From Trema orientale (Eukaryota > Streptophyta > Magnoliopsida > Rosales > Cannabaceae), in NCBI GenBank assembly GCA_002914845.1, contig JXTC01000316.1:62001-126000 (forward strand): DNA of 64,000 nt, written 5' to 3'. The position numbers and the translations under genes are program-made. This document shows positions 11,961 through 25,690 of the stretch, piece by piece. The notes below the pieces were generated by a model that saw only the letters and a program-made list of their open reading frames with translations, was not told the origin of the DNA and searched no databases. Numbering within the stretch: the first letter of the stretch is position 1; the number at the start of each line of letters is the position of its first letter.

Positions 11961-12060
11961 GCTTTCCCTGAATGGGGGAGGTGATCCAGCCGCATGTTTC
12001 TGTAAGTCTAACTTGCTATGACTTCCTCCGGTCTCTATAACCAGCATCCCTCTCCTTACT
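11949..12060 (-). pseudogene. nuclear plastid DNA fragment: 3' end of plastid 16S rRNA and spacer
   Basis: The + strand matches the reverse complement of the plastid 16S rRNA 3' end. It contains GGAGGTGATCCAGCCGCA, which covers the anti-Shine-Dalgarno end, preceded by AACAAGTATTAGC and CCCTGAA of the spacer and followed by diverged CTTGCTATGACTTC and CCAGCATCCCTCTCC. From memory about three quarters of positions agree, so it is an old NUPT and not a working rRNA gene. It sits inside the third copy of the 291-bp repeat, between GTCTTCA and ACTCCTCGTACTTC. Confidence 0.85.
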
Positions 12061-14310
12061 CCTCGTACTTCACATACTATTGGATTTTATGTCACTTATT
12101 GTTCACTTCTTATTTATCAACTTTGAAGTAGGTCATCAATAATATTGTCTTTGTTCTTTTTGTTTTCTTTTGTCATCTTATGTTTCTACAATACATAGAC
12201 TCAATAGTTGGGATTATACACTTGGAGTGGACCGGTATAGTACTAGAGTGATTGTTTCTCTATTCAATGTGAATGGCATCAGCTAGTTATGGTTTGGGCT
12301 TAAATTTACTGTCAGTGCCAATTTGGATTAATTAATTAGGGCTTGCCTTGGCTGCGCCTTTTTTTTTTTTTTTTTAAGTCTGAGAAGATCTTCACCTTTT
12401 ATTTCATTTATCAAAATAAAAATAGAAAATGAAAGTGTAACCAAACAAAGCCCTTAAGTAGAAGAGTCTGGTCATTAGAGTTTGATTTTGTGGCCGAAAA
12501 TCAGTTACTCAACGGGATAAGAAGAGCTTGGACTGCTATCAGCGTTAAATGTGGCCCTATAATCTTGTCANCTGTACCTTTTCTTTTTTTTTTTTTTTTT
12601 TTTTGAGATTTGTGCTTTGCTTTTTGAATTTTCTGATCTTCTTTGCAAGTAGAGCATACCTGTAATGGAAGGCCATTTGGAAAGAGAAGAAAACAACAGA
12701 AGGGAAGTTCATCATGACGGCATTGATCCCGAAACAGATGTACATTTTATTTTGTGTGGGGGAAAACGTTGGTGTTAAATTGTTAATAAGGTGGTTAGAG
12801 TCTTCACAATGTTGCTTTGGTGGTTTCCAGTGTGTGAATTCAACTTGTCTGCTCACGCGTGTGAATCCGTGTGGGATAGACTTCTCACCCTGTCCCTGTC
12901 CCTCGAATGTCATCTACGACCATCGATGTTGGTATGTAAATTTACGATTACGAAGAGTAACGCTATGAGCCCCTATGAACAATCTTGGGTCGATCAAGAG
13001 AACTTAAATTTGTTTATGGATTTTCTTGCTCTCAAAAACTTACTTGGTCAAGAAAATGGGATTTTTTTTTTTAATTATTTTGATTTCTTCTATGGTTGCC
13101 GGTTGTGTGGTACGTCGACAGGTTTGCCGCGCATTATGTAGACCAGTACTTTTAACGTTACAAAAGTGCCTTCTGTCATTGCACAGGTGGACCACTTGTA
13201 AAATGCTTTTTAGAAGAGAGGCATATTAGGATGAGTATTCCCCATAAATTCTTTTAGGTCAATATGAGTAGCAATTAATGTACATTCTTTTAGGTCACTG
13301 CAAATAATTCCCAAAATTCTTATTAATAGTAGACTCTCTCTCTCTCTCTCTCTCAGTAATTAATAGTCATTTTTATTGTCCGTTGAAAAGAAAAAAGAAA
13401 AAAAAATCCTTTTACTATGATTTTGTGGAGTCAGCCTCATTTAAAATTTAATAATTCTTTTCGTCTATGCACATTTCCTTATTTCCCCTTTTATTTGATT
13501 AGGTATGTTAGGAAATTACTAGTCTTAGAATTTTGATGAAAATGTTGCTAGAACTCGTTTATGCCTTAAAATGAATTAGTTGTTTTTAGCTCCTCGTTAG
13601 GACTAATCGAAATTTGTGAGGACCGAGGAGCGTAGACCGTAGCAATCGAGATTAGGAGTGGTTCAACGGACCAAGGTGGCTGATCTAATAAACTTGTAAA
13701 GGACTCGGTGAAATTAACTCAAATGAATATTCATTTAAACATTGGGGGTACTTTCATTGATGGAATAATTTTCATAGTACTAGTTTGATGGCTAAAATAT
13801 GCCATTCAGCGTGATTTCCTCGAGAATGTTTCCCTCTAATATGAAATAGTTAGTAGAATATGCAACATTGAACAATTACCGACTTTTCTAGAGTGTTTGC
13901 GTAAATTAAAAATAACAATAAAGCCACGAACTTGTTCTCTGGTCATCATAGAAGAAACTGAATAAAATCCGAAGAGACGATATCAAAAGAATTACAAATG
14001 GACACACCGTAATGAAGCTGCTCTCTGACGATGCCTAATTACTTGAACAAAGAATTACAGATATGAACAAAAGAAAAACAACAGAGTGAACAAATCAACA
14101 AAAGGGGGAAAAAAAAAGATAAGATAAACAAATGAAGGATACGTGTCAACCAACAATCATCATAATTACAGAAACTAACTACTCAAAATCGCTTTCTTAT
14201 TTCTATATCAAGGTAGAAAACTGGTGATCAACATAACTCTTAAATGGTGAATTGGCCATAGAAATTTCCACCGTTGGTCAGGACAGACAAAACTTGGTAG
14301 GTGTTGCAAT
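12061..14310. other. gene-free stretch 3' of the WD40 gene
   Basis: I see no supported gene. Overlapping short frames at 12557-13229 on both strands are antisense to one another and unrecognised. An ambiguous base lies at 12571, next to a long T run. A (CT)n microsatellite occupies about 13333-13354. A weak hairpin pairs CTCCTCG near 13591 with CGAGGAG near 13624. The last few hundred bases probably hold the 3' UTR of the minus-strand gene. Confidence 0.4.
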
Positions 14311-17300
14311 TCAAGCAGTCGGGTCACCTGTTGGCAGTGTAGCCTGTACTTTTCTTTCCTGGATCTCTGGCACTTGAGGTGGAGCCTCAGACGGTTCCAC
14401 TTTATCTGTAGATGATTCTGCAGGGGTTTCTCCAGGATCCACTTCATTCAAATTACTTGATGATGGAACATCAGCCGAATCTGCTGAAACAGGTTCTCCT
14501 GATTCTGGTGGCCGCATGTCAGCTGAGGTAGTTGGAGTTGCTTCTGCAATTGTTGGTGCTGCCGTGCTAGTAGAAACTTCAGTTGTTGGTGTTGGTGTTG
14601 CTGCAGTAGTAGAACCCTCTAGTAGCAACTGCTTTCCCTGTTGCTCTGTATTCTTTGCTGCTGGAACTGGTTTTTTGCCCAGAGAAATAGGACCATTGAG
14701 AGACGGCATCCCCGGGGGTAGAATTTCTATTGGTGGCTTCTTGCCTGCATCTGCCAAACTCGTAAGCTTTGGTTCATCGAGAGAGGCCAAAAATGCGGCT
14801 GCGGCATCCATCTTTTCTGATGGTGTATGCTCGACCTCCTTCTGCAGCATTTTGTTCCAAGTCTGAACCAGGCTTTTCAATGTTGGTCGTCCATGAGCCT
14901 GAAAACAAACATAAAAGGAGGTTAAATTTAACACATAAAAACAGTACTGGGACTGAGGATGAAAAAAAAAAAAGGGGGGTAACAAAGGCGTCATACATGG
15001 GCATGGAGTACAGCCTCGGCAAGCATTCCTGTATCCTGCCATGCCTTTTCCATGAGGGCATTGTCTCCCAAAACAGCAGCTGAAAATGCGGCTTCACGTC
15101 CAAGGCCAACTGAGATCAAGTTGTTTACCAAACTCTGCAGTGCAAGCAATTGTGTTTAGGAGTGTGAACGAGTATATATAAAGAGACAGATACAGACACT
15201 AAAAAACTCGAGAAAAAACAAAAACATGGAGAATAACCTCTAGTACATCAAATAACAGTGCCAATTTTACAGGTGATCATACATAATACAGTTACTGGGA
15301 TAATATCTACTTGGATTCAGTATACAACCCCATGCTATCCATATTTCAACCCAAAGAACATTAAATTACACCATTAAACTATCCTAGCGTGCATCAAACA
15401 AGTCAACAACGAAATTGTAATAAAAAAAAAAATGTCATAGGCAGTGGTCATACGCTTAGTCGTGTCAGCTCTCCGTGATTTGCAAGGCGCAACGCTAATC
15501 CTCTCAACTCATGACCCTGTAAAGCTCCTTTCACAGAACCAGCAGCGGCCAACCTTTTCAGAGCTTCCCGAGCAATTTCAGCTTGTCCGGTAGCATCTGC
15601 CGCGTCAATAAGATCCAAAAATTCCTTTGCAAATTTCACTATTCCTTGTACAGCTTCCACCATGGTTTCTTTCTTGGCTGTTAAATTGAGAATGTCATTC
15701 AACTCAAGCCCCGTGTTATCGTGCCCCAATTCTCTACTGTTGCTCATGGTAAGAAGACATTGAAGAGCTCTTTTCAGATCATTGCTTTGCATGGCCAAAT
15801 CAAACTCCAACCTACAAAAAAACGAAATACATTATATATAATCATTCATGCATGAATATCCATACGCTCTAGATATATGGATAGCCAACTTGGAGTCATG
15901 AGTCTATAAAATTATATCATTCAAAAGACAGCCATGGGTCAAGCATTGAACATCATATAATTACAATAAACGAGCAACAAAATGTATCAACCAAAAAGTG
16001 GAGTTAGCAATATGTTCAGGTACAGGCATCTTCTAAGTTTTGAGTTAAGATGTGACTGAAACAAGAACAAAATTCCATCTGGTATGCTATGCATTGAAGT
16101 TTGAAAATCAAAAGAGTCAGAGCCTAAAGTTTCACGTGTACCTCTTAGATATCCCAGGTAAATGAAGTGCTTCAGTAGCATAACCCATACCCAACATAAA
16201 TTGTGCCAAGTCATCGTGATGTTCTCTCCCGAGCCTACTTGCCCTGTATAGAAGAATAAATTATATAAAAAAGGTAGAATTAAATCTGTAGAGGATTCCA
16301 CACAAAAATATCCGTCGGAGAATCTCGGGACAAATATTATACCACTTTACAGCACTAACAGCATCTCCATAAGCAGCAAGACATCGGCAACGAATACCAG
16401 GATGACTTAGGGATAATGCATGGGCACACATGTACCTGCCATAAAAAATTAATGACTTGTTCTTTTTCCAGCAAAAGCAAACAGAGATTCTTAAAATAAT
16501 GTAGGGAATCAACTTACCTATCTATTAGCCAAAGAACACCGTCTCTAACACCCACCACAACTAAAGGACCCACAGGTCGTTTCTGCTCTGTTGGGAAACG
16601 AGTAATTGCGACAGACACCCCTCCACCACCAACAGCTATCTCATTAACCTTTCTTTCTTCCATCACTGAATCATCCCCATCAACTCTAGATTGTTTTGGC
16701 AATGACAGAAAAGGTGGCACTGAAGGAGCATGCTGAAATGAAGCCAAGCGGACCACCTAGAAAGGAAAATTTAAATGACCAAGAGAAAATACTATTAAAA
16801 CAACAATTAATGACTCAGAAAATTAATACCAGGCATGATGTGTTAAAAAATATGCATACTTGGCTCTGCAATTCCTAGTTTTCTCTTCAGAAGAAAGAAA
16901 TATGATACTATACATACATACATAACGAAAGGAATCAATATGTAAGATGTTCATGAATACACTTCTTGGTACTACATAGGGTTTATTTATTTATTTCGTT
17001 TTTTTTTTTTTTTTGGGAATGGGGATGCTAAATATTTAGAAAAGTAGCATTATTATACTTTCCAATGCGAAGAAACAAGCAGAACTCAAGAAAGAGTCGA
17101 AATTCTCCAGCATTTGTTGAGATTTACGAAACTTTGAATCATATTGAGAACCAAAACAAGTTTATATTGACTGTTAGCTGAAGGAGTTAATAACTATAAG
17201 AAGATCACAACTACGAGCAAGCTAAAGGAAAATTTGGAACTCTCCTACCTGTAGCATTGGGGGCCTCAATGTTATCCTTTCTTGAGTAACAGTTTGGGGA

Positions 17301-20300
17301 CCATCCACTGTGATTAGTGCTAACTCACCATGCTCAGCAACAGCTCTTGATTGTGCCTCTTTTAGTTTCATCTCCTCTTTCATCTTTTTTGTTTCAATAT
17401 CAATAGCCGCAACTCCCGCATCCACAAAAACACATCTGAAATGAAGCAAAATACAATTATTGCCATTTCTTTCAATTCCTCTAGTATCATACCAGTTTAC
17501 AAATAAGAATTAAAGTTAACGTTAGTTGGCTTGATGAGTCAACTCTAGCTGTCTAAATTGAATACCTAAAATCATAATTTACAAATTAAACCATCTCTGT
17601 TCACACTATAGCTAGCAATTTGTAATTATGTTTTAAAATCTCTATATTGTTATAATTTCCAGCCTAGCCAACTGTGTTTGTGGATTATCTTGTACATTTA
17701 CCATTTAGGAAATCTATAAAATTAGAGACTATTCACCATAATTTCAATTAAAACATACGAAAACTGAGCATTCAAGATGCTTCATGAATTCACAGATGAG
17801 TTATTGATCTTACTCAATTGTAGTAGGTGTAACAACAAAAAGCTGTCTCCGATGCCAAATGCCACCAGTGGCGTAGTGAATTGCAACATCACCAAGGTAT
17901 CTATACTGTGGTCGCAATGAAGATATGACAATGTATTGTGGATATGCAAAAGCACAATACTCAACAGTTTGATCCCATGCTGTCCATTCTGGCTGAGGAA
18001 GAAGTCCGCCAACTGGCTGAGAAGTTTCCCAACTGCGCAAGTAGACACCAATTAAAATTATGAAAAAGCCATAAGTATCTTATCCATCAAGTTGTAATAA
18101 AAATGGCATATCATTAGTTTGATCTATTCTAACTTATTTCTACCTAATTAAACAAGAACCCAATGTGAATTGAATTATAAATACACACACATAAAAAGTA
18201 CATGAAACAACTCATGCTCGAAATAGATTACCAATAAAAGTACATGCATAAAAGACCTGTATAGCTGAAAGTTCGGTGGTGCAGCCTCTGTTGCAGATCT
18301 GTTAGAAGAAAATCCCTCATCAAAAGCGGCAAAAGAAGAAAGACCACTGCTTCCAAATCCAGACAAGGGCATAGACTGAATTGTCGAAATAGCAGTTGCA
18401 GCAACGGGACTAATTCTTCTAGATGTTCGGTACGCAACACCAAGTAATGCCCCTCCATGCAAGCCAATGACCTAGAATGTACGATTTTCAGAGAGGTATG
18501 CAAACCAAAATATTAAATGCCAAACTACATTAGCTTGCCAAAAATTTCTTCACTTCAAATCCTTCATTGTTTTTGTTTGTGTGTGTGGGGTTGATCTTCT
18601 ATTTTGTAAGTGAACAGCCCAAAATGCTACAGCGTCCTTTGGAAGGTCCACTGAGGTCCGAGAGTAAAATGACAATCCTTTACATATAACCTCTAGTGCT
18701 TAGAAACCACAATGTGCATAAAACGTCTTATAAACTTAAGAGATTTGTTTTCCAGTTAAGAAACAGCATTATGAGGAGTGACACTTCAAAGTTTGTTTAA
18801 ATACAGAATCATCATTATAAAACCAAATATTAACATAATCAACTACAGAAGTGAATAAGAACAAATACCGGCTCACTGCGGCCACCTATAGAAGTTGAAA
18901 ATATATTAGATGTCCCATCATCCAGCAAGATTCGAACTTGAACATTGGCTGAAGAAGCAGCAGAAGCAGCAGCTGCAGCAGCTTGTGCTGCAGCCGCAGC
19001 AGCTTCTTTGGCCTTTCTTGATGAACCGCCTTTGGGAATTACAGGGATTATAGGAGGTAATGCAGATTCCAATATAGCATACCTATCACGACATGTATCC
19101 CAAGCTAGGAGTCTTGCACTTCCTGAATCAACTATGGACCAATCACTGACTTTGTAGATAGAGAAGTAAGGAATATCAGGCCACACAATTGCAACATACC
19201 TGCAACCAGATCATTTACAGAAAATAGCAACAGTTATACGACTACTCCAACTTCAAATATCAACATATTAAAAAAAAGAGCGTGGTAAAATGAAAATCAA
19301 GGCAAAATTCCAGACACATTACAAACAGAGTACACAAAAGACATAATAGTAAAAACAGGCACTAATACAAACCTAACCACTAAATAAATATAAAATAAAA
19401 AAACTGGTTCACAAGCAGTACACTGCAAAGAACTGAAGGTCATAAAAATGAACTTTTGCAACCAAGGCAACTTACTTTCCCGAACTGCTTACAGATAGCA
19501 CTGAATATGAATCATGTGGAACAGGAGTACTAATGTGCTTTTTTATCTGCTTGACATGTAACTGTTCAGGAGCATCTCCCCGAAGCCTTCCTGCTTCTGA
19601 CAAGGAGCCATTGTTCCCAAGAGAAGGATTTGCTGTTTGGGACAACTGAAAATTTAGTAGCTTGAGTTCTCTTTCAACCACATAGACAGCAGAATGCTCT
19701 CGGCTCCCTGAGGGTGTAGGTAGGGAGGCTACAGCTGGAAGAGATCGAGGGTCAAACTCGCTGATGATAACACCAACACTGGTTCCAGTAGCAACAAGGT
19801 GAGGCTGTAAAGGATGTGCTGTCATACAAAAAACCTGCAATAGAACTAATACATCAAATTGATAAATTGAAGATATTTAAAAATAATTTGATTGACAGAA
19901 AGGTATAATTTGACAGTGTTGAAGCCATATCTAGTCCAATTGGGTAAATCACTGTTACTTTCACTAAAATTGGAATTTTGCTTTTTCTATTTGATAACAT
20001 GTCATGTAAAAACTAGCAAATTATCTGGTTTTCAAGATAGACATTTTTCAACAGATTTAGCACAGAAAGAAGCATGATTGATCTTTATTCTCAAAATAGA
20101 AATAGATCAATCTCCCGATAACTTTAGAAGCAAAAGATCTCTTGAGTTTGAACTTTAAGAATATCTAAGAGAACCAAGTATTTGTGCTCTGTAAATGATT
20201 CTCAAATTTTAACCTAGGTTATTATGAATGCACAGTATGAACCCACCTCGACCAGAATAACTTAACTGCAGGCTTAAATATTCCCAATAATTCTACAATT

Positions 20301-23300
20301 CAATAATGATGCTGAAAAGTTCAGTCAGCTGGGAGGCCTCCTAACCACATAAATAAGATAAAGGACCTTCAGGTTGAAGAATTTGATCCCTTTGGTCTGC
20401 GTCATACTAAAGACTATGAACATAAGCTTCAGTAAATGTTATATTGTTATTAACATCCCCTCGGAGATTCTAGGAGGAAAGCCAGTTGACTATCAAAGCG
20501 ACAAATCAAAAGAAAACCATTATATGAAAAACTTTCCCCGAACACTCCTTTCACATTTGGCAGTCAACAAAAGGCTCTCAAGGGTTTACTGCCATATATC
20601 AAAACAACTCATAAAAATCAAAATATTTAGTCCATGAAGCTGGTTTGTCAGCCATAAGACAATTGGAAGGAGAACTACTAACTTATCAAATTAACTAATA
20701 TAGAGTTTCTGCACCACTCTCTCCAAGAGAAAGAGATTCTTTTATTCCAACGTATCATTACACATATGTAAAACGTCTAACTAAAACTGTACAAAACAAA
20801 GCCTCAAAACTCTAAGGGGAAATAAAAGATATATTTATTTTATGAAAACTTACCCTGACTTTCTTGTTAGGTGCGACTACTTGTGGAGGGAGTAGAGAAG
20901 AAAGTTCACACAATGGCCTTGTTAGCGCTGAGTAAGTGGGGTGTTCAATTGCCCTGCCAAAATTTACGACAATAATTTTGGTACTTCTTTTAAGAGAACC
21001 AAGGAAACAAAATCATAATATATTACATTACAATTCTCATCAGCCAAAATGGAACATACACATTTCCATAAATTCTCTGTTGATAGACATTAACATGGAG
21101 TACTACAACAAAGTCATGCATACCATATATGGGAATCTTTAACACATGTTAAAATATCAAGATTTGGAGCTCGCGGATGGGACCAAGATGCCACACTATG
21201 ACATGCAAGCTTTGGAACAGGTTTAATCCGCCGTAATTCCTAAGAAACAAAAGCAGACAAAAATCCATTGAGAAGAAAGAACCAGCAACATGCATAAGAT
21301 TCTAACTCGTCGAGGGGGAAAAGAAAGTGGGGCCCAAGCTTCTAAAACTTTAGTTGGAAGAAAACTTTTATTCATGAATAAAAAACCAGGGAGTTAATAG
21401 ATCACCTTAAAAGAGATTGTGTCCCATATAGCTAATGTCTTATCTGCACCAATTGTAACAAGCTGTGGAGCACCTTCAATGACTCTAGAAAGCTCAACAG
21501 CTACAACACCACCATCATGTGCCTACAGGTATCATGAACAATCATGCACAATAAAAGTTGTCATTTTTAGTAGTTAAAGCAATATAACTCATTCCCCAGT
21601 CATGCAACCAGCAAGCTTCTTTTTTTTTTTTTTTTTTGAAAAGAAACGTGAGACTTTATATTATTTTATAGAAACAATAATACAAGAAGGGGACAAGGAG
21701 TCCCCTAAGAAAACTACTGAGTACACACAAGAAAATTACATCAGGTTCGACCACCCCCTAAGCAAATCAGCAAAAAACAAATCCCTTGAGGCTACCCACA
21801 GCTGAATCCTTTCCCAAGTATTATCTATAGACCCATACAGATTGTAAAAAATTCTTGAATTCCTTTCAACCCAAATAGCCCACAAGGATGCCCATATTGC
21901 ACATTTTCACAAAAAGTTTGTATGTCCTTTCTGTTGATCAGCAGCTAGATGAATCCAGGACAAAATACTACCAGCAAGTATTTGACCACATTGAACTCAG
22001 TTTACACACATTAAAGAACAGAACTTGAAGAGACCGTGGGGGATGAACTGGGATCGAGAAATGACACTCATCCAACATAGGAAATTAACAATTTTAAATC
22101 TGTTATCTTATTCTTGTCATAGATAAACATATTAATTTAGACAGCGGCATGGATGCCCATATTATGTCGTCCTGAAAAAGGCTGGTTGGACCATCTCCAA
22201 TCTATGTCATATCCCAATAAATTTGAAAAATTTGCATAAATTTTCAGTAAAGTCAAATTCACGTTATTAACAACAACCAAAAAGATTGCAGTCACCAAAT
22301 AAAAAGTTGAAAGCAACGCCAAAAAAATGATAAAACAAAGACTAATACCTTTAAGCTTAATTTGGGTACTAGTTCTCGTGAGTCTTGACTGTGATCTGCA
22401 TTCCAAAGGACAAGCAATCCATCACTGGCCCCAGAAACCAGAAGAGCCTGTAAACAAGAGAATGTAGTTAATGACACGGTTAACTTTAAAGAAAGCAACC
22501 ATGCATGTATACGGAAATTGTACATAGACATACGCATACACATTCATGCTAAGAGTGTTACAAACATAGGTAGTATGCATCAGCAAACCTGTGTCAATTA
22601 TCTATTAAAAAGAAAAAATGACATTACAACTCTTGACACTGTATTCAAGCAATAAGAATTTTTATTTAGAATTATTAGGCATCACGACAACTAGATCCTT
22701 CCACTAAAATGAAACTAGTTCTATACAATTCATTTAAAAAAAAAAAAAAATTGCCATAAGTACGAAGTCAATCCTTCTAATAAAAACAACTTTATCCTGT
22801 TCTGTTTCCTTCTAATTTTATATTACAAAGTTTCTCTAAACAACATTAGGACATACAACATTTTATGCTGAGATAATTTTAAATGACTTGCATTTGAGTA
22901 AACACGTTAAAATTAAGAAAAAAATATGAATACTATGAATTAAATGTACTTGCTTCCCATTTTCTAAAGACAAAAAAATCTACCTCACCAGAAGAAGCCA
23001 TGAATGTCATCAGACAAGAAATAGAACCTTTATGACCTCCGGTGTATCTTCGTACTAGCTGCAGGAAATGAGTACTGTCACAAAGCTAAATAACACTCAT
23101 TGTGTGAAAGACCAAAATTTTGAAAAATGCTGCACCTTCCATGTCATCATTGATAGAACTCTAATGACACCATCTGATCCACCAAAAGCAACCAGAGGAA
23201 CATCTCCTGGAGTGGATCTAGAAAGGAACTCCATACTGCAAGAGCCAGAGATAACAAATGTTAACAATAAAAGATGTACAACAAGACTAACAAGAACAAC

Positions 23301-25690
23301 AATAAAAGAATCAGTCATAACCCTAATGTCAATAGCATAACTGCACCATCTAAGAACCCAAACAACTAAAAATATCTGAACCTAGTCATCACCTTGATGG
23401 TTATTTATTTATTAAGGATTAGAAACAGACATTCGAAAAGAACAAGTGTATTTGTTTTCGTTTGTTTCTTAGTGAATAATGAAAGTGATTTACCATAAAC
23501 AAAGATCAATTTAATTGTCCCTAGCATAGATCTAAATAAAAAAATCATAATAGTGTAAATTTTCCCTTATACGATACTACATTTATTACTAAAGTTAACT
23601 GAAAATATTACACTCACAGAAAAGGTAAATGAATTGCATTGAAAGTCATTTCAACTACAATCAGCCATATACGAATATATCAAATATTAATGATTACCAA
23701 AGAAGCGACTTGCTATCAAGGTCCTGCTTTGGTACATCTCGGCCACGCATGGTAACCAAGTCAAGAAAAATGGCTTTATTTTCGCAACAAATTACAAGAA
23801 AATGCCTTCCTTTCGTTGATGGAGCAGGAGAACTAAAAGAGGTGACATGATTGACGGCCGACGGAGCCTCAGCAGCTGCAGCACGGTTCCGCCAAAGTTG
23901 CCAAAAGCGTACATCATCATCGTAGAAGCTCACCTGCTTAACACTTTAAATGCGCAGCAAAATGGGGTTCAGGTTCCAATGGAAAGAACTGCAGCAGCCA
24001 AAAGTAGAAACGATAAGAGAGATATAAGAGCCCATTACCTCCCTCCACGCATGGCTTCAGTGGGCTTCCCTTTAGGCTCTATCATGAACACACATCAAGA
24101 AAGAAAACATCAGAGTTAACTTCCTTGCAACAGAAAAGCTGCATGTCATCACTAAAAGCTAAAAACAGCATGGTTTGAAATTTGTTTCATACTGAAAGTC
24201 AGAATGTCAGAATAACTGGAGCTCACTAGTAGGTCACATAACTTAAAGGAATTGGCTCACTATTAAGTATCTTGCAGTTCATTCAACTATTTTAATATGT
24301 CAATGAATCCAGTTAAAAGCCTCAAAGAACTTTTATAATCATCCAAATAAGCAACATTCAAAAAATTACTGCGAGAAAATGACAAAAATTATGCTTGGAT
24401 CTTAAGAATGTTCTTCTGCAAAGTGTGGTTAAGTATATAATACCCAGTAATTTAAAAACTACAAATTGCATATGTAGCTAACCAAATAAAAAGATAACCA
24501 TTATGAACTCTAGAATCAATATTATGCATAGAAAACGATTACTATTACTATTAGTACTCTATAGACAAGAAGTAAAGCATAATGCCTCCAGACACAAATA
24601 GGATCAGAAAAAGAAAAACGCCGCCTAACTACGTGTCTTGTGGTACAAGTCAAAGTAGCATATATTCTAGTCCGAAGGACTAGATTTAAAGAGAATTATC
24701 TTTTCAAAAATAAAAAATAAAGCCTCCCGTGTTTAACTGATATGAACTATCAACACCACAAGAATGTTAGCTAGCCAGCGCTTATGAAAGAGAAGAATGG
24801 AAAAAGTTAATAAATAAATAAAGTAAAGGTGAAAATGTGGCTTATTTCAGACTTTTGAATCATTGAGACCAATACTTGCATATATTGCTTCAGAAAAATG
24901 TTTATTCAGCCTTAACTTTCATTTCCCCATGAAGTAACATCCGAAGCAATATTTCTACATCTTCCACTCATTAAAATGCTTACAAACTATTATTTCTCAG
25001 TGTCGTTATGAGTCCTCACAATGCTAAAAACTTAGTACGAAGGTTGAATAAAAGGCCTTACGCTTCAGAGTTCCTAAATTCCTACTTTCTGCATTTAAGC
25101 TTTGCCCTCTAGGCTTTCGAATAACAATCAGGAACAATACAGATAACAGATCTAATCTTCACTGACTTCCGTAAGATAATTCCATATGAACAACCGAGTC
25201 AGATTCTACAAAAGAATTGCCGAATAATTCTATCTTCCATCTATAAATAAGTAAATTCGCTCTATTAATCTATAAAATGTTAAGTTCTCAGACTTCAAAT
25301 TGTACCATCTCTACCCTAAAATAGCTTAAACCTATCAAGTTCAAAGTCATTCGATTCAAAAACTCAAAGCAACAAAGGTTTACATTTCGTACCTGATTCA
25401 CCCTCGGCAAGCTTCTCCAACTTCGCACCGACCAAACGCCTCTCATCAACGCCACCAGCTTTGAGTTCATAGATCACCTGAAAATCCATAGCATAGATCA
25501 GTGACCGATTCTCAGTTCTCGGATGGGTTCAAAACGAAGACGAAGATAAAAGACGTACCTGACGATGTTCCCAATTCCAAACGGAAACGTGATCTGATGC
25601 ATCGGCGGTGACCAGCCATGGATGCGTAGGGTGAAGCTGGATCTTCACGATCTTCTCGTTGCTTGGCCTGAACGCTTTCAATCGCAGCAT
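14311..25690 (-). CDS. TWD40-2: TWD40-2-like WD40 protein, TPLATE complex subunit
   Basis: A complete gene of 21 exons with GT-AG introns. Exons from the start: 25690-25559, 25477-25393, 24078-24039, 23943-23698, 23235-23136, 23058-22984, 22447-22349, 21522-21406, 21239-21124, 20953-20854, 19834-19476, 19199-18869, 18471-18257, 18032-17814, 17435-17249, 16756-16518, 16435-16343, 16243-16142, 15811-15454, 15134-14997, 14898-14311. Together they give 3939 nt, 1312 codons plus stop, with every junction in phase. The start MLRLKAFRPSNEKIV matches the family N-terminus. The first half carries WD40 units (VSGASDGLLVLWNAD, VTIGADKTLAIWDT). An Ala-rich segment follows near residues 551-573, a charged helix (KKMKEEMKLKEAQ) near 756-780, alpha-solenoid-like sequence after about 950, and a Pro/Thr/Ser-rich tail from about 1170. 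The protein is close to Arabidopsis At5g24710, part of the eight-subunit TPLATE adaptor for clathrin-mediated endocytosis at the plasma membrane. Intron 7 holds a small LINE insertion. Confidence 0.95.
21616..21969 (-). mobile_element. 5'-truncated LINE inside intron 7 of the WD40 gene
   Basis: The minus strand reads a LINE ORF2 C-terminus (ILSWIHLAADQQKGH, then CAIWASLWAIWVERNSRIF, then WERIQLWVASRDLF). A 3' UTR and a poly(A) tail follow, seen as the T run at about 21617-21637. ACCAGCAAG occurs on both sides (21607-21615 and 21970-21978), the target duplication expected for target-primed reverse transcription. Only about 354 bp were inserted, so it was dead on arrival. It lies in the same orientation as the host gene and is spliced out with the intron. 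Confidence 0.87.

Noticed and set aside
12557-13229. Several overlapping ORFs of 67-118 codons
   Set aside because: They overlap one another on opposite strands, one runs through the ambiguous base and a poly-T tract, and none resembles a known protein.
14516-14866. 116-codon + strand ORF rich in Val/Ala
   Set aside because: It is the antisense shadow of the last WD40-gene exon (Thr/Ala/Pro-rich tail).
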